NCBI RefSeq assembly: GCF_024679245.1
Contig: NC_090185.1
Location: 3,319,464 to 3,383,463, forward strand
DNA length: 64,000 bases
Direction: 5' to 3'
Source: Pseudorasbora parva
Taxonomy: Eukaryota; Chordata; Actinopteri; Cypriniformes; Gobionidae
The translations under genes and the position numbers were made by a program. Shown one piece after another: positions 10,113-20,352 of the stretch. Numbering within the stretch: the first letter of the stretch is position 1; each line of letters begins with the position of its first letter. Below the pieces are notes generated by a model. The model was given only the letters and a program-made list of their open reading frames with translations, did not search any database and was not told where the DNA came from.

Positions 10113-11097
10113 TTGATGACTGATTTTTAATGTCTTTCTATATTCCTCTTCATCAGAGCTGTATGGAGTCAGCTTGAAAATATAAAATATAAAAATAAAA
10201 ACAGGTTCAAAACATTGATAAAAATATAATAGTATCGCAATGCTAGTGAAATATGATACACTGGTTTGAGTTTCACAGGATTTCCAGCTTTAAATATTCG
10301 TTTAAGACTCACTAACGTAACATTTTTAACTTCTCAACTTCACAGGATACTTTTAAGAAGAACACCATCGAACAGGATCTACAGGAAGTTGAGCTGGAGC
10401 TTAAAGGACAACTCCGGTGGATTTTTAAGTTTATCTTGATCGTTATATCTTTGTGAGTTCTGTGTGTAGAAAGAAAAACGAACCGGATTGGTGCTTGCGG
10501 CACGGAGTTATTACAGTTAACGCCCAGAGCCCCCTCAGCTAAACGGCAGCTTTAGGGGCATAAACGTAACGGGTGTCTTTGTGCCTCTTAACAGACACAA
10601 AATGCAATTAAAACGTCTGTCTAACATGAACAGCTCCCTTACACGACAACGAGATGCGTATAACCACTTAAACTCACCTAAATAGTGTTTTAGACGGCTA
10701 GCACTTTTAAGAAATATGCTAAACACAAGCACACTTTTAGTGAAGTTTTAGTGTATTTATACAATATACAGCTCTGGAAAAAATGAAGAGACCACTTAAC
10801 ATGGATTTCTCTTAATGTTTTCTTCATAATACTTATATAATACAATATATTAAATATGTAGCGTATGCATTTATCATTTGAATGTTTTCAAAGTTGACTC
10901 TATATATATAAACAAGCATTTGTCAACTATTATTAAGCATTGCAATATGCATACTTATTAATATGTTGTTCACTTTTACTTCTTTAAAGGCTGTTGTCCA
11001 TTACATGAAACGTTTAACAGGCTACTACTGAAATTCCCACAAGGATTTTAACATCATATTATTAGAAATGCATCATAAGCACCGATCTCTACAGAGA
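10113..11097. other. Intergenic with fragments of DNA transposons
   Basis: A repeat starting AAAGGACAACTCCGG lies at 10407; the same start occurs at 35209. A Tc1-type end fragment (ACAGCTCTGGAAAAAATGAA) lies at 10769. No gene is seen. Confidence 0.45.
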
Positions 11098-11331
11098 ACA
11101 GTGATCAGGGCCGGACTGGGACACAATTTCAGGCCGGGAAATCCTACACCCATCCAGGCCAATATGCCCCCAAAATAAAATGTAGAAACACAGACGACCC
11201 TATTTTTAGACCTAAATAATTAAAGGCTTGATCTCAAACGGTACCCTCACTTCCCCTTTCCTTTTCTTCATTTTCTTAAATATCTCTGTCTCCATCTGGT
11301 TTAGTATAAATCAAAGTATTATATTTAAGAC

Positions 11332-11754
11332 TGTAGCGGCAAAACAAGCTTCAAATTTCCAGTTTTGTCTCTTGTTTCTTGGCCACTGTGAGAGGTGATG
11401 ATGCAATATTTCGGACGCGTGCAAAGTAGTATGAATTGAACCCAAGAGGCGTGTTGATGTTTCTTAACGATAACTGAGGTTTATTAAGTCAAAATAAAGA
11501 TGCATTGTAGCATAAAACAAACAAACAACTGCAAGGCCGCTTTCAGGCTTTCTCCATGTGCACGGTCAAAAGACTGTGTGCTCTTGCACCAGCGCCCCCC
11601 TCCTGTCAGGGGTGGCCTATCCTCTTAAACATTTACTTCACCTATAGAGGGCACACACTCAAAGAAATAAACAATTAATAATACAACAACAAAATTATAT
11701 TTAAATAAACAAATTGATAAAAAATTAAATAAACTAGTAACTATGGCTCCTACA
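11332..11754 (-). repeat. 3' LTR of the BEL/Pao element
   Basis: This direct copy of 18264-18686 has TG..CA ends. On the coding (minus) strand it carries AATAAA at 11485-11480, a plausible polyadenylation signal. No difference from the 5' LTR was noticed. Confidence 0.85.
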
Positions 11755-11872
11755 CCCGGCCCCTAATTGAGGGTTAAAGCATCAATTACAATAAATTAAA
11801 TGTAAAAGGAGCCAAATGTGTCTATACAAGAAAAATGAATACTCATCTTTATTCAGTTGTCACTTCTATTTT

Positions 11873-13633
11873 TCAGACCTTATCTTCTGCATCCTCTACT
11901 AGCAGGCAAAGTTTGGTAATAGGTCTTTCCAAGAAACCAGTCTTTGTCTTAAGTTTAACAGTTCTTATGAGTCCTTTGGAATCAGGTAGAACTTCGGTTA
12001 CTCTTCCAATAGGCCACGATCCACGAGGTGCTGAACTGTCCACAACTAGCACAATATCTCCTTTCTGCAGTCCTCTTTTAGCAGTAAACCATCTTTGACG
12101 TTCCTGCAGCAATGGTAAGTATTCCTGTGACCACCTCTTCCAAAACAGGTCTGCTAAATATTGTACTTGCCTCCAACGACGTCTGATGTATACATCTGAT
12201 TTTTGAAACAATCCAGGTGGCAATGTAGGGCTAGACTTTAACAGGAGAATGTGATTTGGTGTAAGAGGTTCCAGATCATGATGGTCATCAGACAATGTGG
12301 TAATGGGACGACTATTCAGGATAGCTTCTATCTCACAAAAGAGTGTTTGTAGTTCTTCATCATCCAGGGTGTGTTGTTGTAGAATAGAGCATAATATCTG
12401 CCTCACCATTCGAATGAGTCTCTCCCAAACTCCTCCATGATGTGAAGCTGATGGAGGATTGAATGTCCACTGAATTCCCCTTTGGAGCATTGCCTTCTGG
12501 ATTCTGCTTTGGTTCCATTCTGAAAGTGACTTCCGTAATTCTCTGTTTGCACCCACCAGGTTAGTTCCGTTGTCAGATCGGATATGCAGCACTTGACCTC
12601 TTCTGGCTATGAATCGTCTTAGAGCGTCAATGCAGGAATCAGTGTTCAGTGAGTGAGCCATTTCTAGGTGAACCGCTCTGCTTGTCATGCAAGTAAAAAT
12701 GACTCCATACCTTTTTACTTGACTTCTACCTCTTTTTGTCTCGAAAGGTCCAAAGTAGTCAACGCCAACATTGCTGAAAGGTGGAAGATCAGCTCGTAGT
12801 CTTTCCTTTGGTAAATCTGCCATCTTTTGCTCTCCAATCTTTCCTCTTACACGCTTGCACACCACACATTTAGAAAGAACTTTGCGGGCTGCAGAATTGG
12901 CATTTATAATCCAATATTTCTTTCTTAAGTGTGAGAGAACATGGTTTCTGCCAGCATGTCCAAGCTGTTCGTGAATATGTTGAAGGATAAGTGTGGAGAT
13001 GTGAAGATCTTTGGGAAGTATTATTGGTCGCTTTGACTCATCAGGCATTGCAGACTTGTCCAATCTTCCTCCAACTCTCAAAACTCCATCATCCATCACA
13101 GGGTCTAGCTTGTACAGGCTGCTGAATCTATTCAAGCGCTTTCCTACAAATGATGCCTTTCCAATTCTTGATATTTCCTCTGAGTACCTTTGTCTCTGGC
13201 AAAACTCCACAATGGCCTTTTCTGCTTCCAAAATATCATCCAGGGTAATGGATTGCCCTCCAAGTGATGTCTTGAATGCTTTAATTTCACCACATACCTT
13301 GTTTTGGCTCTGAGTGTCCATATTCACACAGGTTGCCTGTATTTCTTTTCTTTTTGCACTGAGCAAGCAAAGGATCTTCTTGAATTTCAAGAACCATGCT
13401 ACCGCCATCTTCAGCTTTGTCCAACTTGAGAAGTAGTTAAGCAGTTGGCAGGTAGGATTTTCCTTGTCTTTAATGACAGTACTGTACACAATGGTGTTCC
13501 TTTTAACTTCAAGATCATCTAGAGAGAGAGACATGGGTCCCATGGACTCTTTAGGCCATTCCTCTTCTTTCTTCCATAGAAAGTCTGGTCCGTGGATCCA
13601 TTCTTTGCACTTCACCAATGTGCTGGCACTCAC
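11873..13633 (-). CDS. BEL/Pao integrase region (frame-disrupted from the upstream polyprotein)
   Basis: The listed start at 13633 is an in-frame GTG; the frame is actually open further upstream to about 13760, where it carries the end of RNase H (NENARFHTFVANRIS). It is therefore the 3' part of one polyprotein, not a separate gene. The HHCC zinc-binding segment lies at about 221-259 (HEQLGHAGRN, then CVVC). Integrase catalytic residues are D292 (VDYFGPF), D354 (RSDNGTN) and E404 (GGVWERL). The C-terminal tail (about 480-580) has an RRRWRQVQYLADLFWKRW motif and a basic DNA-binding domain. The enzyme inserts the copied DNA into chromosomes. One small indel near 13757-13765 separates the two frames. 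Confidence 0.88.
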   Translation of the reverse strand: MSASTLVKCKEWIHGPDFLWKKEEEWPKESMGPMSLSLDDLEVKRNTIVYSTVIKDKENPTCQLLNYFSSWTKLKMAVAWFLKFKKILCLLSAKRKEIQATCVNMDTQSQNKVCGEIKAFKTSLGGQSITLDDILEAEKAIVEFCQRQRYSEEISRIGKASFVGKRLNRFSSLYKLDPVMDDGVLRVGGRLDKSAMPDESKRPIILPKDLHISTLILQHIHEQLGHAGRNHVLSHLRKKYWIINANSAARKVLSKCVVCKRVRGKIGEQKMADLPKERLRADLPPFSNVGVDYFGPFETKRGRSQVKRYGVIFTCMTSRAVHLEMAHSLNTDSCIDALRRFIARRGQVLHIRSDNGTNLVGANRELRKSLSEWNQSRIQKAMLQRGIQWTFNPPSASHHGGVWERLIRMVRQILCSILQQHTLDDEELQTLFCEIEAILNSRPITTLSDDHHDLEPLTPNHILLLKSSPTLPPGLFQKSDVYIRRRWRQVQYLADLFWKRWSQEYLPLLQERQRWFTAKRGLQKGDIVLVVDSSAPRGSWPIGRVTEVLPDSKGLIRTVKLKTKTGFLERPITKLCLLVEDAEDKV

Positions 13634-13754
13634 CCCTCTTGATGCTAAGTCAGCTGGGTTCTGCTTTGTTCTGATGAATTTCCACTGTGTTACCTCTGTG
13701 TTTTCTCTAATAACAGAGATCCTATTAGCTACAAAGGTGTGGAATCTTGCATTC

Positions 13755-16700
13755 TCATTTGCAACATTTCAGCACTGACTGACTATCAGTCCAAAAGGTT
13801 GAGGTTTTCAGATCTATCTCCAATGCCTTCCTTACCATGATGTCCACTCTGACTGCTAGCACTGCTGCTGTAAGTTCTAGACGTGGAATTGTGACTTGCT
13901 TAAGTGGGGCCACTCTGGCTTTCCCCAACATGAAAGACACATGTACAGCACACATATCATCGGTTAATCTCAAATAACTCACTATGCCGTAACCTTGTTC
14001 ACTGGCATCGGAGAAATGATGCAGCTCTGCTCGCTTCAACTTTCCAAACCCAGTTGGTTTTACACAACGTGCCACTCTGAAATCTTGTATATCATCAAGA
14101 TCCTTTATCCACTTTGTCCACTTATCTACTGCAGCCTGTGGTATTTCCTCATCCCAACCACATTTAATCCTACATAGGTCTTGGAGAAGTAATTTGGCAG
14201 GTAGAGTAAAGGGACACAAAAATCCAAGTGGGTCATATATCGAACTCACAAATGATAGTAAGTTTCTTCGGGTGTGGGATCTGCACTTGACAGTGATGTT
14301 GAAATTAAACTCATCATTCTCCACGCACCACAACAACCCAAGAGCTCTTTCAGTAGGAAGCTTTTCCCTGTCGAGATCCAGTGTCTTCACATTCAAAGCT
14401 CTGTCTTCCTTTGCAATGTGTGCAAGAACAGTACGACTGTTACTCACCCACTTTGTGAGGTGGAATCCTCCTTTTCGACAGAGAGATGTGAGGTCTTTTA
14501 CCAGCTCTACTGCTTCATGCTCTGTTGGCAGTGACTTCAAGCAATCATCTACATAGAAGTTGTTCTCAACAGTGCTTATTACCTCAGTTCGAAAACAGTC
14601 TTTGTTATCTTTGGCTGTTTGCCTTAGAGCAAAGTTAGCACAACTGGGGGATGAGACCGCTCCAAATAGATGTACCAGCATTCGATGTTCCACAGCAGGC
14701 ATACTGACATCACCACCTGGCCACCAGAGGAATCGCAGGAAGTCAACATCCGATCTTGACACTCTGACCTGGTGGAACATGGCCTTGATATCTGTCATAA
14801 CTGCTACAGGCTCTTGGCGAAATCTGGTGAGGACATTGAAAAGTGTGCTGGTCAAATCAGGACCCTGAAGAAGTTCTGAGTTGAGGGATTTACCTTGAAA
14901 GGTAGCACCACAGTCAAAGACTACTCTTATGGTCTGCTTTTGCGGATGGTATACACCATGATGTGGGATGTACCACAATTTACCATCTGATATTTTCAGC
15001 TCTTGTTGCGGCACCACTTCAGCATAGCCCTTATTTATGACTTCTGTTAGAAAATCAGTATAGTCTGCTCTGAATTGTTCATTCCTTTTGAATTTTCTTT
15101 CTAAACTTTTAAGTCTCTGTTCTGCCACTTGATAATTGTTAGGCAACGCTGTGTCATGTTTCCTGAAAGGTAGATCAAGAGTGTAATGTCCATCTTTCAA
15201 CTTGATTGACTCTTCTGCAATCTTGATGAATCTTTTGTCTTCAACAGACATTTCAGCCTTGTCTTCTCTTGATCGCTCATTAAAATCATGGTTGTATTGT
15301 TGCATCAATATTTCTTCCAAGTTTGAGACAGAAATTCTGTTAACAACAACATTATCACAGCTACCCCTGTTTGCTGTGCCTTTGCCTTGTAGAGGACCAT
15401 TAATAACCCATCCTAACAGGGTCTTAACTGCATATGGTCCATCCCCTTGGCTATTAAGGACCTTCCAAGGTTCAATGGCTTTGGGAGAATTGCTTCCAAT
15501 CAACAACTCCACCTTGGATGGAATCCTAGGAAACTGTACCTGACTCAGGTACGGCCATTTAGACAGCTCTTCCCTTGTGGGAATGTTACAGGTGTCAACG
15601 GGCATGCTCTGCTGTGTGTAGACTTCTGGTAATAGAATAAAGTTATTTTCCTCCAATGAAGAGACTTCCAACCCACTGATGACGTACGAGGGCACAGACT
15701 TATCCTGGCTCATTGTTCGAAGAAGAATATTGGTCTTTCTTCCAGTAATGTTGAGTTTCCTCATAAGATCCTCTGTGCAGAAGCTTGCAGAGCTGCCAGG
15801 ATCAAGAAAGGCATACGTGTGCAGTATCTTACTTCCTTTAGAACTTTTAACCTGTACTGGTACAATTGACAATAAACACTCTGTGTAACTCTGAGAGTTT
15901 CTGACTCCAGTATGCTTACCATCTTGAAGCGACACCTGTGTACTACTCACAGGTGTTTTCTTCACTTGTTTAGATGATATCAATGGTGTGATGTGTAACA
16001 CACTTGGATGCTGTTTGTTGCATACGGTGCAGGTTAGCTGTTTTGTGCAGTCTTTACTCACATGTCCTGCTTTGGTTAGGCACCCGAAACAGATTCCATT
16101 CTGTCTTATGAAGTTTATCTTTTCCCTGTGTGGCTGCTTTTCAAACTGCAAGCATGACATCAACTCATGTCCATTGTTACAGTAGAGACAACATGATGAT
16201 GGCTGTGAATCTTTAGAAGCGGTCTGTGGTGAGTTCACATGCACGTTGGTCGCAAAACTGCCTTTGGATTTGGGCTTCACTAAGATTTTAGGCTTTCCTT
16301 TACTTGGGCTTGAGTCTTGGATATCCCCAAAAATTGGGTCTGAGACAATGTTAGCTTGTTTTTCAATGAAACTGACAAGATCTACCATCTTTATCTTGTT
16401 TCTCCTCTGCTCTTGTAACTCAAATGCCTTCGTGCGCCACCGCTCTCTGAGCTTGTATGGGAGCTTGAGGGCAATATTCCTCATATTGGAGACTGTGTCT
16501 AATTCTTCCATGAACTCCAAGTCTTCCATACCATTACAGCAGCTTCTAAGAAACAGTGCAAATGCCTGTAAAGCCTTTGGATCTTCTGATTTTATTGAAG
16601 GCCAGGAAAGTGCTTTCTCAATATAAGCACATGAAATCCTAAATGCATTACCAAAGTGTTCTTTCAATAGCTGTTTTGCCTTTTGGTAACCTCTGCTCGG

Positions 16701-17924
16701 TGACATGTGTTGGCAACTTCTTACGAGCTCCTGTGGTAGCCCCCTTGTGTACTGAATGAGAAAGTGCAGCCTGTCTGCGTTATCATCAGTTTTACTCTCA
16801 ATGATATGTTCAAAAGAGTGAAGGAATGACCTGTATTGCAGGACATCTCCATTAAAGATTGGCATTTCTCCTCTTGGTAAGGTGGAAAGAAGTTGTTGTT
16901 TCACAAGCATGTCAGTCAAGTTGTTTTGTCTTTGAAGAACTGTAGCGAGATCAGGCACTTGTGTGATATTAGATGACATTGAATGAATACCTTGTAGTGG
17001 TCTTGCTTGAGTTGTATGAGAGATTTGTGCAGATGATTTCGAATCAGCAATCATAGAGGTGGATTGATGAATTGCATTGCTAATCTGAGGATAGGAATGT
17101 CTTGGTGCAGTAGAGAGTTGTGCATGAACAGCAGACTCCTTTGGACGCACCTCTTGTGTGTTTGTTGCACTGGATGGAGTTTTATTCATCACCTCATCAC
17201 AATACACATTCATAGCATCTTTTGTGACTGCATCTCCATTGGTTTCAGGGTTTTCAGCATTCTTGAGATACTCAATTTTTGCTGTGTTGGCTGCAATTTC
17301 AGCTTGAACTTCCCACATCTCCTTCATCTTTCTAAGTTCTTCTTCTTTTGTCTCTATAGCATGTTTTTGCTGCAATGCATCGGCTTTGGCACGTAAAGCT
17401 GCCCTCTCTGCCTCTGCACAGATGCGCGCTGAAACTGATGTTGACACACTTGATCTGCTAGATCTGCTAGATCTACTGCTACGCACAGATGCAACAACTG
17501 AAGTGTTATCTTCATCAATTAGCTGGTCAGTCACTTTTAGAGCAGAATAAACTTGAGTACTAGTTTGAGAGTCAGGTTCTTGAATAGTAGACATCCACTT
17601 CTCAACAGTAGAAACAAACATATCAACTTGGATCATTCTTGGTTCATACCAGGTTTTCAGGTCTTCAACTTTGTCCTCTTCACTTAACACTTGTACATAT
17701 GATTCTTGAAGAGATTTGAATTCAACAAACATCTCATTGAACTTCATCATGTTTCCCTTTACTTCTTCAAGATATTCAGCAGCAGTCATCAAAGAGTTAA
17801 TAATATTCATTCGTCTTGTAAGGTGTGCCATCTTGCCTGCTCTGGAGGCTTTCAAACGAGCAGCAACCTCATTCAAGTCCTTTTGAGCTGAGCTTGGTGA
17901 TTGCTCTAGATCAGACTCATCCAT
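13755..17924 (-). CDS. BEL/Pao Gag-protease-reverse transcriptase-RNase H polyprotein
   Basis: This 1389-residue frame starts MDESDLEQSPSSAQ. Residues 150-230 are a charged coiled-coil-like region; about 350-500 is the Gag domain common in Pao elements (MPIFNGDVLQYRSF). Zinc-knuckle-type motifs lie at 578-591 (Cys-rich CCLYCNNGHELMSC) and 612-626 (CX2CX5HX4C). The aspartic protease motif is LDPGSSASFC (707-716). Reverse transcriptase carries the first catalytic Asp in MTDIKAMF (1043-1050) and FYVDD at 1123-1127. The Pao-specific linker follows (SSIYDPLGFLCPF, about 1227-1239), then RNase H with HHFSDAS (1302-1308) and TDSQ (1379-1382). The frame stops at VLKCCK within RNase H; the missing end lies in another frame just downstream. 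It makes the particle protein and the enzymes that copy the element's RNA. Confidence 0.9.
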   Translation of the reverse strand: MDESDLEQSPSSAQKDLNEVAARLKASRAGKMAHLTRRMNIINSLMTAAEYLEEVKGNMMKFNEMFVEFKSLQESYVQVLSEEDKVEDLKTWYEPRMIQVDMFVSTVEKWMSTIQEPDSQTSTQVYSALKVTDQLIDEDNTSVVASVRSSRSSRSSRSSVSTSVSARICAEAERAALRAKADALQQKHAIETKEEELRKMKEMWEVQAEIAANTAKIEYLKNAENPETNGDAVTKDAMNVYCDEVMNKTPSSATNTQEVRPKESAVHAQLSTAPRHSYPQISNAIHQSTSMIADSKSSAQISHTTQARPLQGIHSMSSNITQVPDLATVLQRQNNLTDMLVKQQLLSTLPRGEMPIFNGDVLQYRSFLHSFEHIIESKTDDNADRLHFLIQYTRGLPQELVRSCQHMSPSRGYQKAKQLLKEHFGNAFRISCAYIEKALSWPSIKSEDPKALQAFALFLRSCCNGMEDLEFMEELDTVSNMRNIALKLPYKLRERWRTKAFELQEQRRNKIKMVDLVSFIEKQANIVSDPIFGDIQDSSPSKGKPKILVKPKSKGSFATNVHVNSPQTASKDSQPSSCCLYCNNGHELMSCLQFEKQPHREKINFIRQNGICFGCLTKAGHVSKDCTKQLTCTVCNKQHPSVLHITPLISSKQVKKTPVSSTQVSLQDGKHTGVRNSQSYTECLLSIVPVQVKSSKGSKILHTYAFLDPGSSASFCTEDLMRKLNITGRKTNILLRTMSQDKSVPSYVISGLEVSSLEENNFILLPEVYTQQSMPVDTCNIPTREELSKWPYLSQVQFPRIPSKVELLIGSNSPKAIEPWKVLNSQGDGPYAVKTLLGWVINGPLQGKGTANRGSCDNVVVNRISVSNLEEILMQQYNHDFNERSREDKAEMSVEDKRFIKIAEESIKLKDGHYTLDLPFRKHDTALPNNYQVAEQRLKSLERKFKRNEQFRADYTDFLTEVINKGYAEVVPQQELKISDGKLWYIPHHGVYHPQKQTIRVVFDCGATFQGKSLNSELLQGPDLTSTLFNVLTRFRQEPVAVMTDIKAMFHQVRVSRSDVDFLRFLWWPGGDVSMPAVEHRMLVHLFGAVSSPSCANFALRQTAKDNKDCFRTEVISTVENNFYVDDCLKSLPTEHEAVELVKDLTSLCRKGGFHLTKWVSNSRTVLAHIAKEDRALNVKTLDLDREKLPTERALGLLWCVENDEFNFNITVKCRSHTRRNLLSFVSSIYDPLGFLCPFTLPAKLLLQDLCRIKCGWDEEIPQAAVDKWTKWIKDLDDIQDFRVARCVKPTGFGKLKRAELHHFSDASEQGYGIVSYLRLTDDMCAVHVSFMLGKARVAPLKQVTIPRLELTAAVLAVRVDIMVRKALEIDLKTSTFWTDSQSVLKCCK

Positions 17925-18263
17925 TTTGTCTCAAACATGCAAATCTCCTCTTTCCGAAGACAAACTTTTCAAATTTCCTTTGATTTCACTTTAAAAATCA
18001 CATTAATTAAAACCTTTGAACTCTTCCATCAAATTAATCATTTCATCCACAGTTTTCAGCAAACTTGAAAGTCTTTCCAATAACATTCAAATTTAACTCA
18101 GCATGTTTTTTCCACAAGCACATACCTCTTTGAGAAGTTTCCTTTGTTTGCTGCTTCCAATGCCATGTGGTCTCAAACAGTTCAAACCTCCATTAATGTT
18201 CAGTTTTAAGAATCCTCTTCTTCTCAAACCTATTCCATTTTCAAAGCAAGTCTTTTGACATTT

Positions 18264-18686
18264 TGTAGCGGCAAAACAAGCTTCAAATTTCCAGTTTTGT
18301 CTCTTGTTTCTTGGCCACTGTGAGAGGTGATGATGCAATATTTCGGACGCGTGCAAAGTAGTATGAATTGAACCCAAGAGGCGTGTTGATGTTTCTTAAC
18401 GATAACTGAGGTTTATTAAGTCAAAATAAAGATGCATTGTAGCATAAAACAAACAAACAACTGCAAGGCCGCTTTCAGGCTTTCTCCATGTGCACGGTCA
18501 AAAGACTGTGTGCTCTTGCACCAGCGCCCCCCTCCTGTCAGGGGTGGCCTATCCTCTTAAACATTTACTTCACCTATAGAGGGCACACACTCAAAGAAAT
18601 AAACAATTAATAATACAACAACAAAATTATATTTAAATAAACAAATTGATAAAAAATTAAATAAACTAGTAACTATGGCTCCTACA
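18264..18686 (-). repeat. 5' LTR of the BEL/Pao element
   Basis: It supplies the promoter for the minus-strand element. The primer-binding site should lie immediately inside (minus strand from 18263 downward, AAATGTCAAAAGACTTGC); I cannot assign the priming tRNA by eye. Confidence 0.85.
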
Positions 18687-18691
18687 AAGAC

Positions 18692-20025
18692 CAAATGTTG
18701 TTTTTATGTTTTTAAGTTAAAAATTGTTTTATTAAATATCCCAAATTTAGCAACACTATATTTCCTACAATATGTAAAAGCTTTTTCTCTGCCTGGCTGA
18801 ATCTGATGAGTGATCACTGCACCACAGCGAGTGCTAGGATGATTATCTCCACCTTCTTTTGATTAAAAAAAGGGGGGAAAGTTTTAAGACTCAGACTAAT
18901 TCCCTGATCAGTGCCTTTCCTACCAAACTAGTTAGCTGATTGAGACGCACCCATAATTGTATAAATAAATGTCCAAATGTATTCAGTAATAAACTATATT
19001 TTGACAGTATCTACAGGGGCATAGCACAAGATCCAGGCCAATGCACCATCTCCTGGCCCTCTGCACTGCAGTCCTGATGAGCCCCCATGTTCCCAAAACA
19101 AAAAAGCTGTAGATACTATTTACAAAGTGAAATAGCTTCAGTGAAAATAGATTAGATTTACACCATATAAAAGGAGCAGTTCTTTGCAATATGTGTAAAT
19201 AGTGATAACATGCAATTTATACTTTTTGACAGAAACATAATATTTGCACCTCAGTATTGTTATACATTAACATGATTCACTAATAATACGTGTAAATGAT
19301 TATATTAATTCAAATTATTAAATGAATGCAGCCTTAATGGGACACCTATCCCTAATTATTTTCACTGACAAATATTGCACATTATGTGGTGCATTTCAGT
19401 CTTTAAGTGTTTGTGTTTAGGTTGTACACTTTATTTATTTGTGTGTACTTTTTAGATAATTATTCTCTAATTTTACATTAAAATATGTTGCATGTTAAAA
19501 TTGTAGACTGGCCCTTTAAGAATTGCGACTGTAAATCATGCGGAAGAGAGTGGAGTCGCAGCTTTTCTTTACTGCATCCGTAATATTTAGGATTTAAGAT
19601 AATATTTATTATATTTGCTTAATTTATTAACAAATCAAGAATAAAGGAAGATTACTCATGAAGAAGACGGATTATGTGGGTTGTTTTTATTGGACAAGGA
19701 GCGAGTTGACTGGAAACTTATGCAATATGCGAACACATTGCTTTTGGAACATTTCTTCATTTTTATTCAAAGTAAATGCCTTTCCGAAGTGATGGGAAAA
19801 GCATTGTCCTTTTGTTGTCTGGACTATTGCTCCTCCCTGTTCACAGTACCTATCAATATTACATAATGTGAATATGTGTCTGCTAAATTACTAATGTAAC
19901 TTTACACTAAATAATATTCATCTCTTTTAGCGATAGTAGGTAGGGGTGCTACCGCTAACGTTCGCTAGCAGTTCAATACTAATTTAACACAGAAAAAAAG
20001 AACTGTATTTACAGATAAAACTGAC
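18692..20025. other. Interior of the hAT element, no further gene seen
   Basis: The sequence is AT-rich without an extended conserved frame. A short frame at 19681-19866 shows no recognisable motif. Confidence 0.4.
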
Positions 20026-20149
20026 CTTCACTTGAAGCCCTGAACAGGTCAGTAAGTTTGCAACGTTTTGCTGCTTCTTCTTTGAGTGCCTTCTTTTTCT
20101 TTTTCTTTGCCCTTTCCCTCTCTGCTTGACCTGCCGCTTTCTCCATCAT
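20026..20149 (-). CDS. Putative first exon of the hAT element's transposase gene
   Basis: On the minus strand ATG-ATG at 20149 opens MMEKAAGQAERERA, a lysine run and KALKEEAAKRCKLTDLFRAS, then a GT donor at 20025-20024. The very basic start followed by a K-L-x-D-F-like segment resembles N-termini of some fish hAT transposases. The rest of the gene is missing. It lies within the hAT element near its right end, which supports the assignment; alone it would be unconvincing. Confidence 0.4.
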
Positions 20150-20352
20150 CGGGTGCTGCCCGCGCGTCTGGCTGAGGCAAGCCGGTCAAGACCAGACTAA
20201 CAGATTCGGGATTTATTTGTTTTTATTATTAATAATAATTTTATTGAATGCCGAATTCGAAAATTATTACTTTAGTAAAAGCAATAATATAAAATAAGAA
20301 TTATTAAAAAAATAAAAAAATAAACGCTCACATGTCCGGGCCTGACAGTGAT

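Larger units (their letters stand above)
11327..18691 (-). mobile_element. BEL/Pao LTR retrotransposon, nearly intact
   Basis: Two 423-bp direct LTRs (11332-11754 and 18264-18686) begin TGTAG and end CTACA, and a 5-bp duplication AAGAC flanks the element (11327-11331, 18687-18691). The LTRs look identical by eye, implying a very recent insertion. Coding is on the minus strand: Gag, protease, reverse transcriptase and RNase H in one 1389-codon frame, and integrase in a second frame separated by a single frame disruption near 13760. The polypurine tract candidate AGGGGCCGGG lies at 11755-11764 next to the 3' LTR. All domains are present, so this copy or close relatives may have been active recently. 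Confidence 0.9.
11106..20344 (-). mobile_element. hAT-family element, interrupted by a BEL/Pao element
   Basis: The left end reads CAGGGCCGGACTGGG at 11106 and the right end is its imperfect inverse, CATGTCCGGGCCTG ending at 20344. The 8-bp sequence ACAGTGAT flanks both (11098-11105 and 20345-20352), the duplication length expected for hAT. Without the 7.4-kb retrotransposon inserted at 11332 the element would be about 1.9 kb. A putative first exon of its transposase gene remains near the right end (20026-20149), so the original coding direction is minus. No hAT dimerisation domain is visible. Confidence 0.75.

Noticed and set aside
18093..18377. 94-codon minus-strand frame at the 5' LTR
   Set aside because: It spans the LTR boundary and leader of the BEL/Pao element and lacks any Gag motif; the real Gag start is at 17924.
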